Assembly (NCBI GenBank): GCA_034359265.1
Contig: CP136893.1
Location: 17,613,001 to 17,677,000, forward strand
Source: Canna indica
Taxonomy: Eukaryota > Streptophyta > Magnoliopsida > Zingiberales > Cannaceae
Reading direction: 5' to 3'
DNA: 64,000 nt
Shown: positions 35,468-46,714 of the stretch, piece by piece
Layout: each line of letters starts with the position of its first letter
Position numbering within the stretch: the first letter of the stretch is position 1
Made by a program: the position numbers and the translations under genes
Notes under the pieces: model-generated
What the model saw: the letters and a program-made list of their open reading frames with translations, nothing else
Databases searched by the model: none
What the model was told of the DNA's origin: nothing

Positions 35468-36277
35468 ATGGAAACTCGGTACCAGGCCATGACAGAGTTG
35501 ATTAGAAGCTTGCAGGAAGCAAGTGCTCGGCACGAGCAAACGCTGGGATCCTTCTAAGCCAGTCTCGAGAGCCAACATCAAACTCTCGACGCCCAACAGA
35601 AAATTCTCCAAATGGTATCATCTCAAATCTCCCTACTTAATAATCAATTGGTTTAACTGACCAAGATCAAGATCGAGGGATCAAAGTCGGGGGAGACTAG
35701 AGGAACCCCGGTAAGTAAATGGGGGCCTCGGCTAAAGGTGAAAGTGGACGAAGAAGATGACTTCCCCTTTCGACCAAAGCCACCTCAAGTTGAGCTTCCG
35801 ATCTTCAATGGGGTGGATGCTGAAGAGTGGCTAGCCAGCGTTGAGGATTTTTTCGAATTCTATTCCACCGAGGATTAGCACCGAGTAACCATGGCATCTT
35901 TTCGCATGGAGGGTCTTGCCAAACGTTGGTTCAGATGGATGCAGCAGAGGAAACAGTTGGCCGGGTGGGATCACCTAGTGGATGCAATTCGCCGGCGCTT
36001 TGAACCAACTGAATTGGAACCTCCCGAAGGCCAGCTTACCAAACTTGTTCAAACCACACGCGTGGAAGATTACGAGGGAACGTTCGAGGATATGGCATTA
36101 CGCACCACCAACTTACCTAAGAGCTTCCTCGTCAACTGCTTCATCTTGGGATTAAGACCCGACATCAAGACTGAAGTCCTCTCTATGCAACCCAAATCCA
36201 TGCACACCGCAGTCACCCTCGCCAAACGAATTGAAGCCAAGATCAATACCGGCAGAAGGTTTGCTAGTAGCAACTAA
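35468..36277 (+). pseudogene. Gypsy Gag remnant
   Basis: A single frame from the ATG at 35468, with three in-frame stops (35555, about 35655, 35875). The retrotransposon gag domain is clear: FNGVDAEEWLASVEDFF, KRWFRWM, AIRRRFEP and the FILGLRPDIKTEV block. A damaged zinc knuckle follows at about 36470-36520 (CYYCD, then a frameshift before the remaining GPKC). Confidence 0.85.
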
Positions 36278-36638
36278 ACAACAAGAACATGAGTCTTTTA
36301 CCAACACCAGGAAGGGGACCGTGGGGCAGTACGGCCCCTAACGGGGAACTTAAAACCTCTTCAGCCGCTTCTCCTCAGACACACAATATAAACGCAACCA
36401 ACGGGGCCAGCCAAGGGACCAACCCAAGAAGGATTACATCGATAGAGGCTCAAAGACGCAGGGAACAAGGACTATGTTATTACTGTGATGACAAGTACAC
36501 CTGGGGCCCAAATGCAAGGTTCCTCAATTATTCATGATGGATGAGGGATCGGGACAGGACGATGATGGGGAGCCTGGAGCACAGAATGAACAATAGGATC
36601 CTAATAAAAGTGAACCTTCGCTAATCTCGTTTAATGCA

Positions 36639-36995
36639 ATGTTTGGGTGCTACTCTCCTATGACTTTGAGGTTCAAAGGAACGATCCGCGGAAGGGAGGT
36701 ACAGGTGCTGCTCAACGGATGCAATACCCATAATTTTATTCAAAGTCGGGTTGCCAAATACCTCGGGTTAGCAGTTAACTCAACTCCTTCCTTCAGCGTT
36801 ATGGTGGGCAGCGGCGCAAGAATAAACAGTGAAGGCGCAGTAAAAGACTTAACCTTAACGATACAGGGGACGCCGATCACAGCTGATTTCTACATCTTAC
36901 CCATTAAAGGATCAGACGTGGTGTTAGGGGTGGCTTGGATGGCCACTCTAGGGCCCGTCATCATGGACTTCACCAGGCATTACTTTGAGTTTTAG
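36639..36995 (+). pseudogene. Gypsy aspartic protease remnant
   Basis: Retropepsin-like region: LRFKGTIRGREVQVLLNG, then HNFIQSRVAKYLGL and DVVLGVAWM. The catalytic D(S/T)G is replaced (LLNGCNTHNF), so it cannot be active. A stop at 36993-36995 separates it from the RT in the same frame. Confidence 0.8.
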
Positions 36996-37040
36996 CACCT
37001 CGGCCAAAAACAATCGCGAACGGGAGAAGGATCACCTCGG

Positions 37041-38420
37041 ATGGAACCAGTTCAATGTAACACCTTGCGGCGCCTATGCGAAACACAATCTGTAATGGAG
37101 ATGTTTCAATTGGAGACATTGCCCGGGGCGGCGAACATCCCGGAATGCAAAGACGCTCGACTCAGGAAGCTATTATTTGAATATTCAAACGTGTCCAAAC
37201 CTCCGGAAGGGCTGCCATCGGCAAGAACAGCAGACCATCGCATACATCTGAACGAAGGTCAATCCCCAGTAAATGTGAAATCATACAGGTATCCCTACTT
37301 TCAAAAGACAGAGATTGAGCGGCAAGTCCAACAGATGTTGCAGTCGGGGATTATTAAAAGTAGTCATAGTCCATTTTCGTCGTCAGTGTTGCTCGTAAAA
37401 AAAAAAAGATGACACTTGGCATTTTTGCGTAGATTATCGGGCACTAAACGTAGTAACGGTGAAGGATAGATTTTCCATCCCCACGACGGATGAGTTGTTC
37501 GACGAACTTGGCGGCACTTGCTATTTCTCCAAGTTGGATCTGCTTGCCGGCTACCACCAGATAAGGGTGTGGCCAACTGATGTACCGAAGACAGCCTTTC
37601 GCACTCACGAAGGCCATTACGAGTTTCTGGTTATTCCCTTCGGGCTAACCAACACACCCTTGACGTTCCAAGCAACCATGAACGCCATTTTTAAGCAATA
37701 TTTGCGGCAGTTTGTGCTCATTTTTTTCGACGACATTTTAGTATACAGCTGCACCATGGAAGACCATCTCGAGCACATACAGGTGGTCCTGCAAATCTTG
37801 CGAGATAACCAGCTAGTGGCCAAGCCTACCAAGTGTTATTTCGGGTGCACTTCCATTGAGTACCTTGGTCATCTCATTTCAGCTGACGGCATCCGAGTTG
37901 ATCCAGGGAAGGTGGTGGCCATACAAGCTTGGCCTCCTCCAAGAAATGTCAAAGGGCTGAGAGGATTCCTAGGACTCGCAGGGTATTATCGACGATTTAT
38001 AAAAGAATTCGCCCAAATGTCCGCGCCACTCACCAACCTCCTCAGGAAAGATGCTTTTGTGTGGTCTGAGGAAGTTCAACACTCCTTCAATCAACTCAAG
38101 AACCTCTTGAGTCAAGCGCCCGTGCTCGCATTACCTAACTTCACACAGCAATTCATTATGGAAACGGACGCCTCTGGAGTAGGGATCGGCGTAGTGTTAG
38201 CTCAACAAAAATGACCTATAGCGTTCTCAAATGCATCTCCTCAAATGCAGGCCTCTCCCACTTATCAAAGGGAGATGTATGCTATCACACATGCCATAAG
38301 AAAATGGCGGCAGTACTTGTTAGGAAGAAGATTTGTGATCGTTATTGATCACTGCTCTCTAAGGAAGCTCACAACACAAGTTGTTCAAACACCGGAATAA
38401 CACAAGTGGCCGAGCAAATT
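37041..38420 (+). pseudogene. Gypsy reverse transcriptase and RNase H remnant
   Basis: The RT begins in one frame (SPVNVKSYRYPYFQK ... SSSVLLVKK). It shifts frame in a run of eleven A at about 37399-37409. It then continues with FSKLDLLAGYHQIRV and the catalytic FDDILVYS near 37730. RNase H starts at METDASGVGIG; there are stops at 38212-38214 and about 38398. RNase H is cut at 38420 by a solo LTR; its end (LMGYDFSIQYRADHLN) resumes at 41532 in a continuous frame when the insertion is removed. Confidence 0.85.
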
Positions 38421-39239
38421 TGTCACACCCCAAACCCGATATGACCGGCCAGGATACGCTACGTACCTCAAAGCCTAATCCAACTTAAACACAACAACAA
38501 TAACCTGAACAGTGGAAGATTTTTTTTTGAAAAGAATAGACATGACATCACGAACCAAACCAAACCAAAACTCAATATGAACACACTGAATAAGTTATTA
38601 AAAATGAGTTCAAATAAATAACAAGACTTCCCAAATAAAAATAAATGCGAAAACCACGACCCGAGTCAACATGACTCAATAACTCAAAGAGACACTAAAA
38701 TGACTCATGTATCCTCCTCAATCACAACATGTCACGAGACCCGCTGCCCTGCCGCCACCAGCCGCGCTAATGCACCTCGGTAACTCTATGATCTAGCTCA
38801 AGTGCTGCAAAATAATAGTAATGAGGGGTAAGTCCAACTAGGACTTAGTGAGTAGATCAGTCCTCAATTCACCAAATCAATCATCATGCATAAAAACACA
38901 ATATAGCCGATATAAATAACGTAACAACAACGTCAGAAGAAATCAGCAATAATATATCCATAGCTCTATGCATGAAATCAACATCCGTCAACAAGTATAA
39001 AATATCTTTTTTTAAATGACAGACAAGCATCAATAACACATCCGCTACCCTACTCATATCCACAATAATAAGTATAAGCATCCATCAATAGTTATAAACA
39101 TATCCACAACAATAAAATAGGATGAATGCAACACATCAATCATATGCATGCAATGCAACACCCTAATCATATGCATGCTCTCCAGACCCGTCGGTCCCAC
39201 ATAGTCACATAGGGTAGGTAGACGGGTGGCCGCCGAACT

Positions 39240-39445
39240 ACCACCCAGCTCAGTGCCATCTCTTTGGGGCATGCCCTCCCCTCACTGGCACTAGCTCTTC
39301 CGAGCTAGCCTGTTGGGGCATACGTTCCCCTCACCTGCTCGGGTTTCTGGACTATCTCTTTGGGATATGATCTCCCCTCACCAGTCGGACTTCCGGAATA
39401 AGGCCAAGGCTGTCTCTTTGGGGCATACCCTCCCCTCACCAGCGA
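39240..39445 (+). repeat. Tandem repeat in the 3.1-kb LTR, ~4 units
   Basis: Four imperfect units of about 45-55 bp, each with a form of TCTTTGGGGCATACCCTCCCCTCACC followed by a variable CGAGCTTCCGGG-like part (split words; no unit is exact). Purine/pyrimidine asymmetric and GC-rich compared with its surroundings. Confidence 0.7.
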
Positions 39446-40108
39446 GGCTTCCGGGAAATGCAACAAGCACATCACAACACCACACACGCAGGTATATAAG
39501 CATAAACAAGATGTGCTATCAACATGTAATAAATGGTATATCAAGTGCATACCTCATCCTCCACCTCCTCCTGCCATACATCATAATCACATACAGATAT
39601 ATATGTAAAAATATTGCTCATAAATCATGAATGCTCAGCACAATTAAATAACTATAAAATAGAATTATAGCACTGTAAGAAAGGATGCACGTGTATCATG
39701 AAAGCAGTGCAAAAAGAAACTCCAACTATACATCAATGAACTGGAACATGATAAAATAAATCATCATAGAAACTACTGATCTAGGATAAAATTCACCTCA
39801 TTAAATACTATATATATCCATGAATCATCTCAGAGCGAATCATAAAAATATATATAATATGATTTTTCAGCTTGGCACGCAAAATGAGACGACGCTCGGC
39901 TACTGTTTTCAAAATTCGAAGGTCTGATGGTGAAACATACCTCACCAATGAATCCGGAGCATCGATTAGGTGGAAATTCATATATAACATGAATATTTTT
40001 GCTAACTATAAAACATTCAAATAATTATTTAGAATAATAAAAATAATGTCTTAATTTATTTAATAAATCACTGCTATAAATAATTATAACGGTGTTACAA
40101 TCAATAAA

Positions 40109-40555
40109 TCAGTAATAAAATCTCAGCCCTTCATCTAAACAGGATTACATCACAGCCTTCCATCTAATATGATGTAATCACAACCCTCTATTTAACCTGA
40201 TGCAATCTCAGCCTTACATCTAATCAGATACAATCACCACCCTACATCTACATGATGAAATCATAACCTTACATCTAATCAAAAGCAATCGCAGCCCTCC
40301 ATCTAACCAGATGCAATCACAGCTCTCCATCTACATGATGCAATCGCAGTCTTTCATCTAACCAGATGAAATCTCAGCCTTACATATAACATGATGCATC
40401 CACAGCCTTACATCTATCTTGATGCAATCTCATCCCTCCATCTACATGATGCAATCTAAGCCTTACATCTACACAAGATCAAATCTCTTCCCTTCATCTC
40501 AACCAATTCAATACAACCCTTCATCTTACCCAAATCAATCTCAACCCTCTTTTTA
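40109..40555 (+). repeat. Tandem array of ~14 units of ~32 bp in the 3.1-kb LTR
   Basis: Degenerate units around AATCTCAGCCTTACATCTA and AACCAGATGC. The units are directly adjacent, without unique spacers, so this is a minisatellite and not CRISPR-like. Confidence 0.75.
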
Positions 40556-42128
40556 ACTCACCCCCTTAGGTCATCTTCCTCCTCTCCTCTCCTCCCAAAC
40601 CCAGCCGCCGCCCCTTCTCCGGCTACCGTCGGGCCGCCCGAGTCGCTAGTGCCGACGCCAGCGCCTGCCAACACCCCGTCGCCTCGCTGCCACCACGCGG
40701 CTGTGGCAACGCCTCGCGTGGCTACCCACGCGTGGCAGCGACGCCACATCGGGCGCCGCTGCCTCCGCATGCCTTACCGGCGCCCACTACCGCCGTGGTG
40801 CCCTGCCGGGCGCTGCCTCCTTGAGCGGCCGGCGCCGGCCGATAAGATGCACAGGAAGAGGGCAGAGAAAAGAAAAAGGAAAAAGAGAAAAGAAAATTAT
40901 ATTTTATTCCAACATGGTTTAATTAAGAAATGATCGATTCGACTTCTGATCTAATATGAAAAAATGCGTCAAAAATCTATGAAAAACCCCGAGACATGAG
41001 AACAATGACATGAATCAAGAATTGGAGAAAAGAGGGCCTAAATCCACTCACCGGACGAAGAGAAAATGGAAGAAAAAGACGAGCAAGATCTTCGCCCGAT
41101 CGACACCGATGAACTCACGAAAATTCGACTCCGACGGCTCCTCCTCCTCAACGGCGCCCTCTCTCTCCTCTCCTTTGCCTTGGGTGTTGTGCGTCTCAAA
41201 ACCCCTGGCTGCAAACGCCAGGGACTAATTTATAGACACCGGTTTGGTCCAAATGACCAAAATACCCCTACCTAAGCTATTCGACCTAAACAACCCATAA
41301 CTCACCCGTTCTAACTCCGATTCGAGATCAGATTGCACCGCTAAATTTGTTTCGAGATCCTCTATCATCCTAGCATTCTAAATCACAGAGATAAGACAAA
41401 TAAAATTCTCTTAATTTTATTAAATGCGTACTCGGGTCTAATCCCGAAGCTTCCCGCCAATCCGTGCTAACTAGGGCCCATGATCTCCCGCTCAAGAATA
41501 AAATTTTATTATTAAGATTTTGAGTATTACAAAATTGATGGGGTACGACTTCAGTATCCAGTACCGAGCCGACCATCTCAATGTAGCAGCAAATGCCCTT
41601 TCAAGGGAAACAGAGGGAACATTGATGTCACTAACTCAGCCCGTCTTTGGAATTCTGGAGGAAATTTGTAGGCTTAACCAGGACGATGAGGACCTGGTTA
41701 AAATAAGGAAGCTGATAACGGCTAATGATGACGCGGGCAAGGAGTACTCGATCCAAGAAGGGATAGTGACTTACCGAAGCAAAATTATGGTGCTCGACGA
41801 CCGAACTATCAAATCGATTTTATTGAGAGAGTATCACAGCTCAGTAATCGGTGGTCATGCAGGCGTAAGTCAAACTCATCACCGAATAGCATCTAATTTC
41901 TACTGGCCGACCATGAGGAAGGACATTAAGAAGTTCGTCGAAGAGTGTCAAGTCTGCCAGCGAATGAAGAATGAGCAGATGTCACCCGCTGACTTATTAC
42001 AGCCCCTGCCTATGCCCGAAGAAGTATTTGAAGATATCATGATGGATTTTATAACCGGACTATCGTCGTCAAATGGTTAGACCACCATCATGGTAGTCAT
42101 CGATCGCCTGACTAAATACGGCCACTTC

Positions 42129-43619
42129 TGTTAGCTGAATGGCTCTTCCTTCATGCTTTATTTTCCTCATGATTATTTTGATGATAACAAACCCATTTAA
42201 CAAGTGTTTAAGTATGAAAATTGTAGGATTGACGAAAGATTCGTCAAGTCTATCGCATCTCGATCAATCCTCAAAACAGGTTAAAGCGTGCATCAAAAAC
42301 ATGTTGGGAAGCATGGAGAATCCTTAATTCAAAGATGTAGCACGTTGAAGAACGAAGCCGGAAATCGAGCGCGAAATGAAAAATCCAAGCTAGAAAATTT
42401 CCAGCTCTGTGTCGGTCGACCGAATGGTGTTTTAGCAGTGGCAGCAGCCATGTCGGTCGACCGATCGATCGATCGAATGTCGCCAAAATGTGGCCGAAAG
42501 TAGCGGTCGACCAATCGATTGACCGACCTGCTAACACCCACGACGCAAGATCGCGTCGGTCGATCGATGGGTCGATCGAATGGGGAAAGAAATTGGCCGA
42601 GGTTGGTGGTCGACCGACCTGCATATAAGCTAGAGACGAAACACGTCGGTCGATCGACGGGTCGACCGAAGATTGCACATTCATGATTTGCGTCTGGGCG
42701 ATCGACCCATCGATCGATCGACCACAGGGAAATTTGCAGCGGTCGAATGACCGGTCGACCGATGCTTCGATCGACGCTTCGACCGATGGTCTGTAACGAA
42801 TAGTTTTCTATCCGTTGAACAGTCATTTCCTCGCGATGGTATAAATACACCCTCTGATACTTCATTTATTCTTCTTTCTTCATCTTACAAAATTTATTGA
42901 GTATTTAAGAAGGGATTTAAAGCCTTCCAAATGATCAATCGCGCGCGCTCTGCTTCTCCAGCGAGTTCCACTTCAAGCGCAAGTTCTTCCTCAACTCGAG
43001 AATTAAATCGAGCAGTTCGTCTTAACGAGTTGGAGGAACTGAAGGCTTGAGAAGAGCACTAATGCTTGGTTTATTCTTTAGCTCTTTTTAATTGCAATTT
43101 TAACTGTTATTTAAACTATTTTTGGATTTGTGTATGTGTAAAGACCTAGGGTGTTATGTCTTGTTGATTGGAAGTGGTATCCTTGGTGTAGAAGGAGTAA
43201 AGCCACTTGTGTAAACTTAATTGTTACTAGGATTAATTCTAGTTGTCCCTTAGGTTAAGGTGGGAAAGAGCTCTCGATAGGAAGGCGAGATACTTTCGGG
43301 TGTGGAAGTGCCTTCGGTTGGAGAGCGAGTCTTTCCGGTGAAAAGTCCTTGTTGTAAGGGAAACTAAATAATCTAGTAAAACTTAGTTTGAAAATCCTAA
43401 GCGGGGTGCTTAGGTAGTGGAGTAGGCATTGGGGCCGAACCACTATAAATCTTGTGTTTGCGTTGTTGATTTCTTGTTTGCTTTTAATTGCTATATCTTG
43501 CTTCCGCATTGAATTGCAAATTGCCTAATCGAGTTAAGTAAACAGTTAAATTGAATTTAGGCAAATCAATTTAGTAAAGATACTATTTACCCCCCTCTAG
43601 TGTCTCCATTTCTCCAACA
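42129..43619 (+). mobile_element. Solo LTR, SIRE-like Ty1-copia, inside the gypsy integrase
   Basis: 1491 bp from TGTTAGCTGAATGG to TTTCTCCAACA, with a perfect TSD ACTTC (42124-42128 and 43620-43624). TTTTGATGATAACAAA near the start and a CCCCCCTCTAGTG end are SIRE-type features. TATAAATA near 42840 is the likely promoter TATA box. It is a different family member from the solo LTR at 30615-31934. Removing it restores one integrase frame. Confidence 0.75.
42405..42790 (+). repeat. Palindromic GGTCGACC/GATCGATC cluster
   Basis: About seven blocks of overlapping palindromes (GGTCGACCGAC, TCGATCGATCGA, CGGTCGACC), each followed by 20-40 bp of ordinary sequence. It lies upstream of the LTR TATA box, so it may be part of the LTR enhancer; that is inference. 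Confidence 0.75.
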
Positions 43620-44495
43620 ACTTCTTCGCACTACCTCGGCACTATTCGACTCCTGAAGTGGCAGAGGTGTTTTTGAAAGGGGTCATTAAGCTCCACGGGC
43701 TACTACGATCCATCATTAGCGATAGGGACATCCATTTCATTAGTGAGTTTTGGAGAGAACTAGTCAAACTGCAAGGAATGGAGCTGGGGTTCAGTTCAAC
43801 CTATCATCCCCAAACAGATGGGCAATCAGAGGCGTTAAACCGTTGCTTGGAAATGTATCTTCGCAGTTTCATTGCCAAAGAACCCGAACGCTAGGAAAAA
43901 TACTTGGCATGGGCCGAGTATTGGTACAACACCTCGCTATAGTGTTTGGTAGGGATGACTGCATTCCAGGCTTTGTATGGTCGCGAGCCACTGACCCTCA
44001 TTCGGTATTAGGGGGGGAGGGTGCGACGAAAAACTCGGCAGTGGATAAAGAGTTAATGGCAAGAGACGATATCCTCAAGAAGCTGAAAGCTAACTTGATG
44101 AAGGTACAGTCTCGAATGAAGGTTCAAGCGGATAAAAAACGACGAGAAGTGGAATTCAAGGAGCAAGATTGGGTTTTTGTTAAGTTACAGCCTTATCGAC
44201 AGCTCTCCATCCGCTTGCAGAGGCAGCAAAAACTCAGCCCGCGATTCTTCTGGCCCTTCAAGATCCTCAAATGTGTCGGCCAGGTGACTTATAAACTAGA
44301 GCTACCTGAGTCGTCAAAACTAAACCTCGTCTTCCATGTTTCAGTGCTCAAAAAATGCAAGGGCAATCCTAACATGCATATCACACCCATATCGCTCTTA
44401 CAGACGACAAGTGATCGAAGGAACGAGGAAGCGGAGGACGACGACGATGACTTTGGTAACCTCACGAACAAGGTTTCTTCTGAATCAGGGGGTAA

Positions 44496-44937
44496 TGTAA
44501 CAAGCCGTGTACCCCTGGAGAAGATGATGTGGCAGTGGCAGGTGGCAACGGTGAGGTGGCAAGAGGAGGCAAGGAGGTCAGTAACAGTACCAGCCAACGC
44601 CATGCAGGTGGCGACGTTGAGGTGGCAAGTGGAGGCGTGGAGGTCGGTAACAATACCAGCCAACACCATGCAGGTGATGTACCATCCGCGGGGAACGATA
44701 TAGTGAACTCACGACGTAGAGGTGAACGGGTATGACGCATGCCACGTCAACTCGAAGACTATGAATTATAATTGGCCAGTATAAAAGGGCCCAGTTGAGA
44801 TGTAATAGAATAACTGATAATAAATCAAGTCTTCTTCATCCTACTTCCTCTTCTTCCCTTCTTCTCGACTACTACTTTGTTCTTCCTTTCTTCGTCTCAA
44901 CCTCATCAACTGTTGTAGGCGAGCCTTCCGCCTAACA
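44496..44937 (+). repeat. Gypsy 3' LTR
   Basis: 442 bp, preceded by a purine-rich AATCAGGGGGTAA polypurine tract. TATAAAAG lies at about 44779. Pair of 34933-35375. Confidence 0.9.
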
Positions 44938-45799
44938 GCTTGTTTCATGGGATGACGAAGCGACAGGAAACCCCCCAGAGCAAGCAGCCGCTGCTCTAGC
45001 AGCTGACAGAGCTCGCCGATATGGAGTTTGCTGCTCCCTTAACATGCAATCTCAGCGCCAAGACGCCTCAATGGACGACCCAAGAAATGCCCTACACCTC
45101 TCTGCTTATGCTAGCACCAAGTGAGCTGAAGGGGAGCAGAGTGAGCGACCGGCTCACTGAGGAGGAGTTGCTGTTGGACTCGTCCCCTCCGGCTCAACCA
45201 GCTGCCCCAGCTCAAGTTTATTATCTTTCATTCACATTTCTCGTTGCTAGCTAAAAAGAGTTGGAATTTTTCTTCTAATGGTTGACCTTTTTATCATGAG
45301 GTTTTTGTGACTGAATTAGAATTGTTGACCTCCATTAGACACGAGGAACACTATTTTGTGGATGAATCCTTAGTTGAAAACATAGTGGAAATGATGTGAA
45401 GCTTATTGCATGGAGTAGCTAAAGTTGGTCAAATAGTATGTCAATCAGATATGGTTGGCTGTGTGTTGGATCTTTGTCCCACCTTCATTCTTGTTGAGCA
45501 TCTATGTGGTGATCTAGTTACTTTCCTTTGTTAGTTCTTACTTTTGTTCTTTCTCTTCTTCATGCAGCTGAGCAATGCTAGCACAATCACCAAACAGAAG
45601 CATAATTCAAACTACTCATCATTAGTTAAAGGACCGACGCCCTCTGGGAGTGACATGTTGACTGTTGGCAATGCAATATTGTTCGGAGAAGCCATGCTTG
45701 AAAATGAAATACTTGATGTGCCAAAGAAGTTGAACAGCGATCTTCTAGCGAAGAACAGGGGTGACGCAATGATACGTTATAGGGAGAAACAAAAAACTA

Positions 45800-46714
45800 G
45801 TAGGCACTGTTTCATAAATAATTAGTAGCTGAGGTCTTTGAGGTCTCTCCCACAATTCATCTGGTGCAGATCAAGCTGAGGTCTCTCACTTGCATGACTT
45901 CATGTGTGGGCCAATTTTTTTTTCTCTTATTCTCTTCTTCCTCCAGCTGCCAACTTTTTCCGTTTCTTCTTTTTCTCCTCCTTCTCCTCCTCATCGCCCG
46001 TTTCTTGCCGTCGCCCGCCTCAAGCGCCTCCTTCCACACGCTGCCTCTCCCTTCACCCAGAGAGAGCATGAGGAGAATGGAGGCCACCTCGTACTCCTCC
46101 TCCATGTAGTGGTCCTCGGCCGGCGTTGGCGGCGTCGCGTTGATCCCGCTTCACTGGCGCTCCGGGGTGGCAGCGCCGGCCGCCGGCCATCATCAGTTGG
46201 GCAGCTCCGGCGTTGAGTTCCCCATCAGCTTAAACCCCCACAGAGATGCGCCGATGAGTGTCCAGGTGAAAGATGAGGTGAGGAATAGTCGGGCAGAGGT
46301 GAGCGAGATGGACTTCTTCTCAGGGGAGAAGAACAAGAGTTCGAGATTTAACCGGTCTGCGTCTACCTCGGTTCGTCAGATGATGAGAGATAATTTGCTG
46401 GTTACATACTTACATCAAATCATTCCTTAATGTCATGCCATTTATACCATCACGTGGTCCTCTGTGTCACCTACTGTACCTCCTTGTTTTATTGCGCAAG
46501 CTGACAAATCATTCTTCAATCTTCAACGCATAGTTAATTAATTAACCTCGTATTACTCTGTTTTAACTCGGAATATTGCAATGCCAATGGACTTAAAATT
46601 AAAGACTGTTTCATGCAATAAGAAATGAGTGCACCATAAATTTTTATGCAAGTAATTATACATTGTACATTGATAATAATTAGAACAAACAAGTTTTTAA
46701 TGTACAGTGGCAAT
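45800..46714. other. Possible gene fragment, unassigned
   Basis: 45910-46120 is a CT-rich leader-like sequence. A frame at about 46190-46370 reads FPISLNPHRDAP, then VSEMDFFSGEKNK, which recalls the N-terminal region of group II WRKY factors. No WRKY domain follows, so this is weak. 46440-46714 is AT-rich and empty. Confidence 0.25.

Larger units (their letters stand above)
38421..41531 (+). mobile_element. Solo LTR of 3.1 kb, Del/Tekay-like gypsy
   Basis: Begins TGTCACACCCCAAACCC and ends GAGTATTACA, with a perfect 5-bp TSD AAATT (38416-38420 and 41532-41536). No primer site, coding region or second copy of its ends is visible inside, so it is read as one very long LTR. LTRs of this start and size are known from chromoviruses of the Del/Tekay group in monocots. 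A TTTATAGACACC box near 41228 fits a promoter for the plus orientation. The GC-rich patch at 40560-40850 has open frames but no recognisable protein. It inserted into the gypsy RNase H. Confidence 0.7.
41532..44480 (+). pseudogene. Gypsy RNase H end and integrase remnant, split by a solo LTR
   Basis: After the RNase H end (ANALSRE) the integrase HHCC zinc finger is clear (HAGVSQTHHRIASNFYWP, CQVCQRMK). The first catalytic Asp lies in MMDFITGL. A stop (42078-42080) follows, then DRLTKYGHF up to 42128. The frame resumes at 43625 with the second Asp (SDRDIHF) and the Glu region (EALNRCLEMYL). Further stops and a shift occur near 43890-44030. The C-terminus includes FKEQDWVFVKLQPYR and LVFHVSVLKKC. 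Confidence 0.85.
34933..44937 (+). mobile_element. Ty3-gypsy LTR retrotransposon, decayed, with two nested solo LTRs
   Basis: LTRs at 34933-35375 and 44496-44937, each TGTAAC...TAACA. The TSD is ACTTG (34928-34932) and GCTTG (44938-44942), one mismatch. Without the two nested insertions the element is about 5.4 kb. The order gag, protease, RT, RNase H, integrase fits Ty3-gypsy. The primer site begins TGGTGCTTTCATTGAGAG, not the tRNA-Met type. Integrase ends in a VFHVSVLKK stretch like chromoviruses, but I see no chromodomain, so the clade is open. Every ORF is broken. Confidence 0.9.
34640..45799 (+). pseudogene. CONSTANS-LIKE (B-box/CCT) pseudogene, split by a gypsy element
   Basis: The remnant second B-box lies just left of the gypsy element (LALCANYNSEAHGGG, then GCPTAAELAASWDL), as in group III COL proteins (COL9/10/13-15 type), which control flowering and light responses. 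Upstream, the same frame holds a decayed first B-box with Cys losses and stops at 34684 and near 34730. Right of the element the frame resumes (MPYTSLLMLAPSELKGS, then LTEEELLLDSS), with a stop near 45000. The intron acceptor CATGCAG at 45561-45567 opens the next exon, which reaches the start of the CCT motif (RGDAMIRYREKQKT). The second half of CCT (normally the next exon) is missing, and the donor is not a normal GT site. Joining across the TSD keeps the frame. Non-functional. Confidence 0.7.

Noticed and set aside
40109..40555. CRISPR-like array
   Set aside because: The units are contiguous, degenerate and lack unique spacers, and the sequence lies inside a plant LTR.
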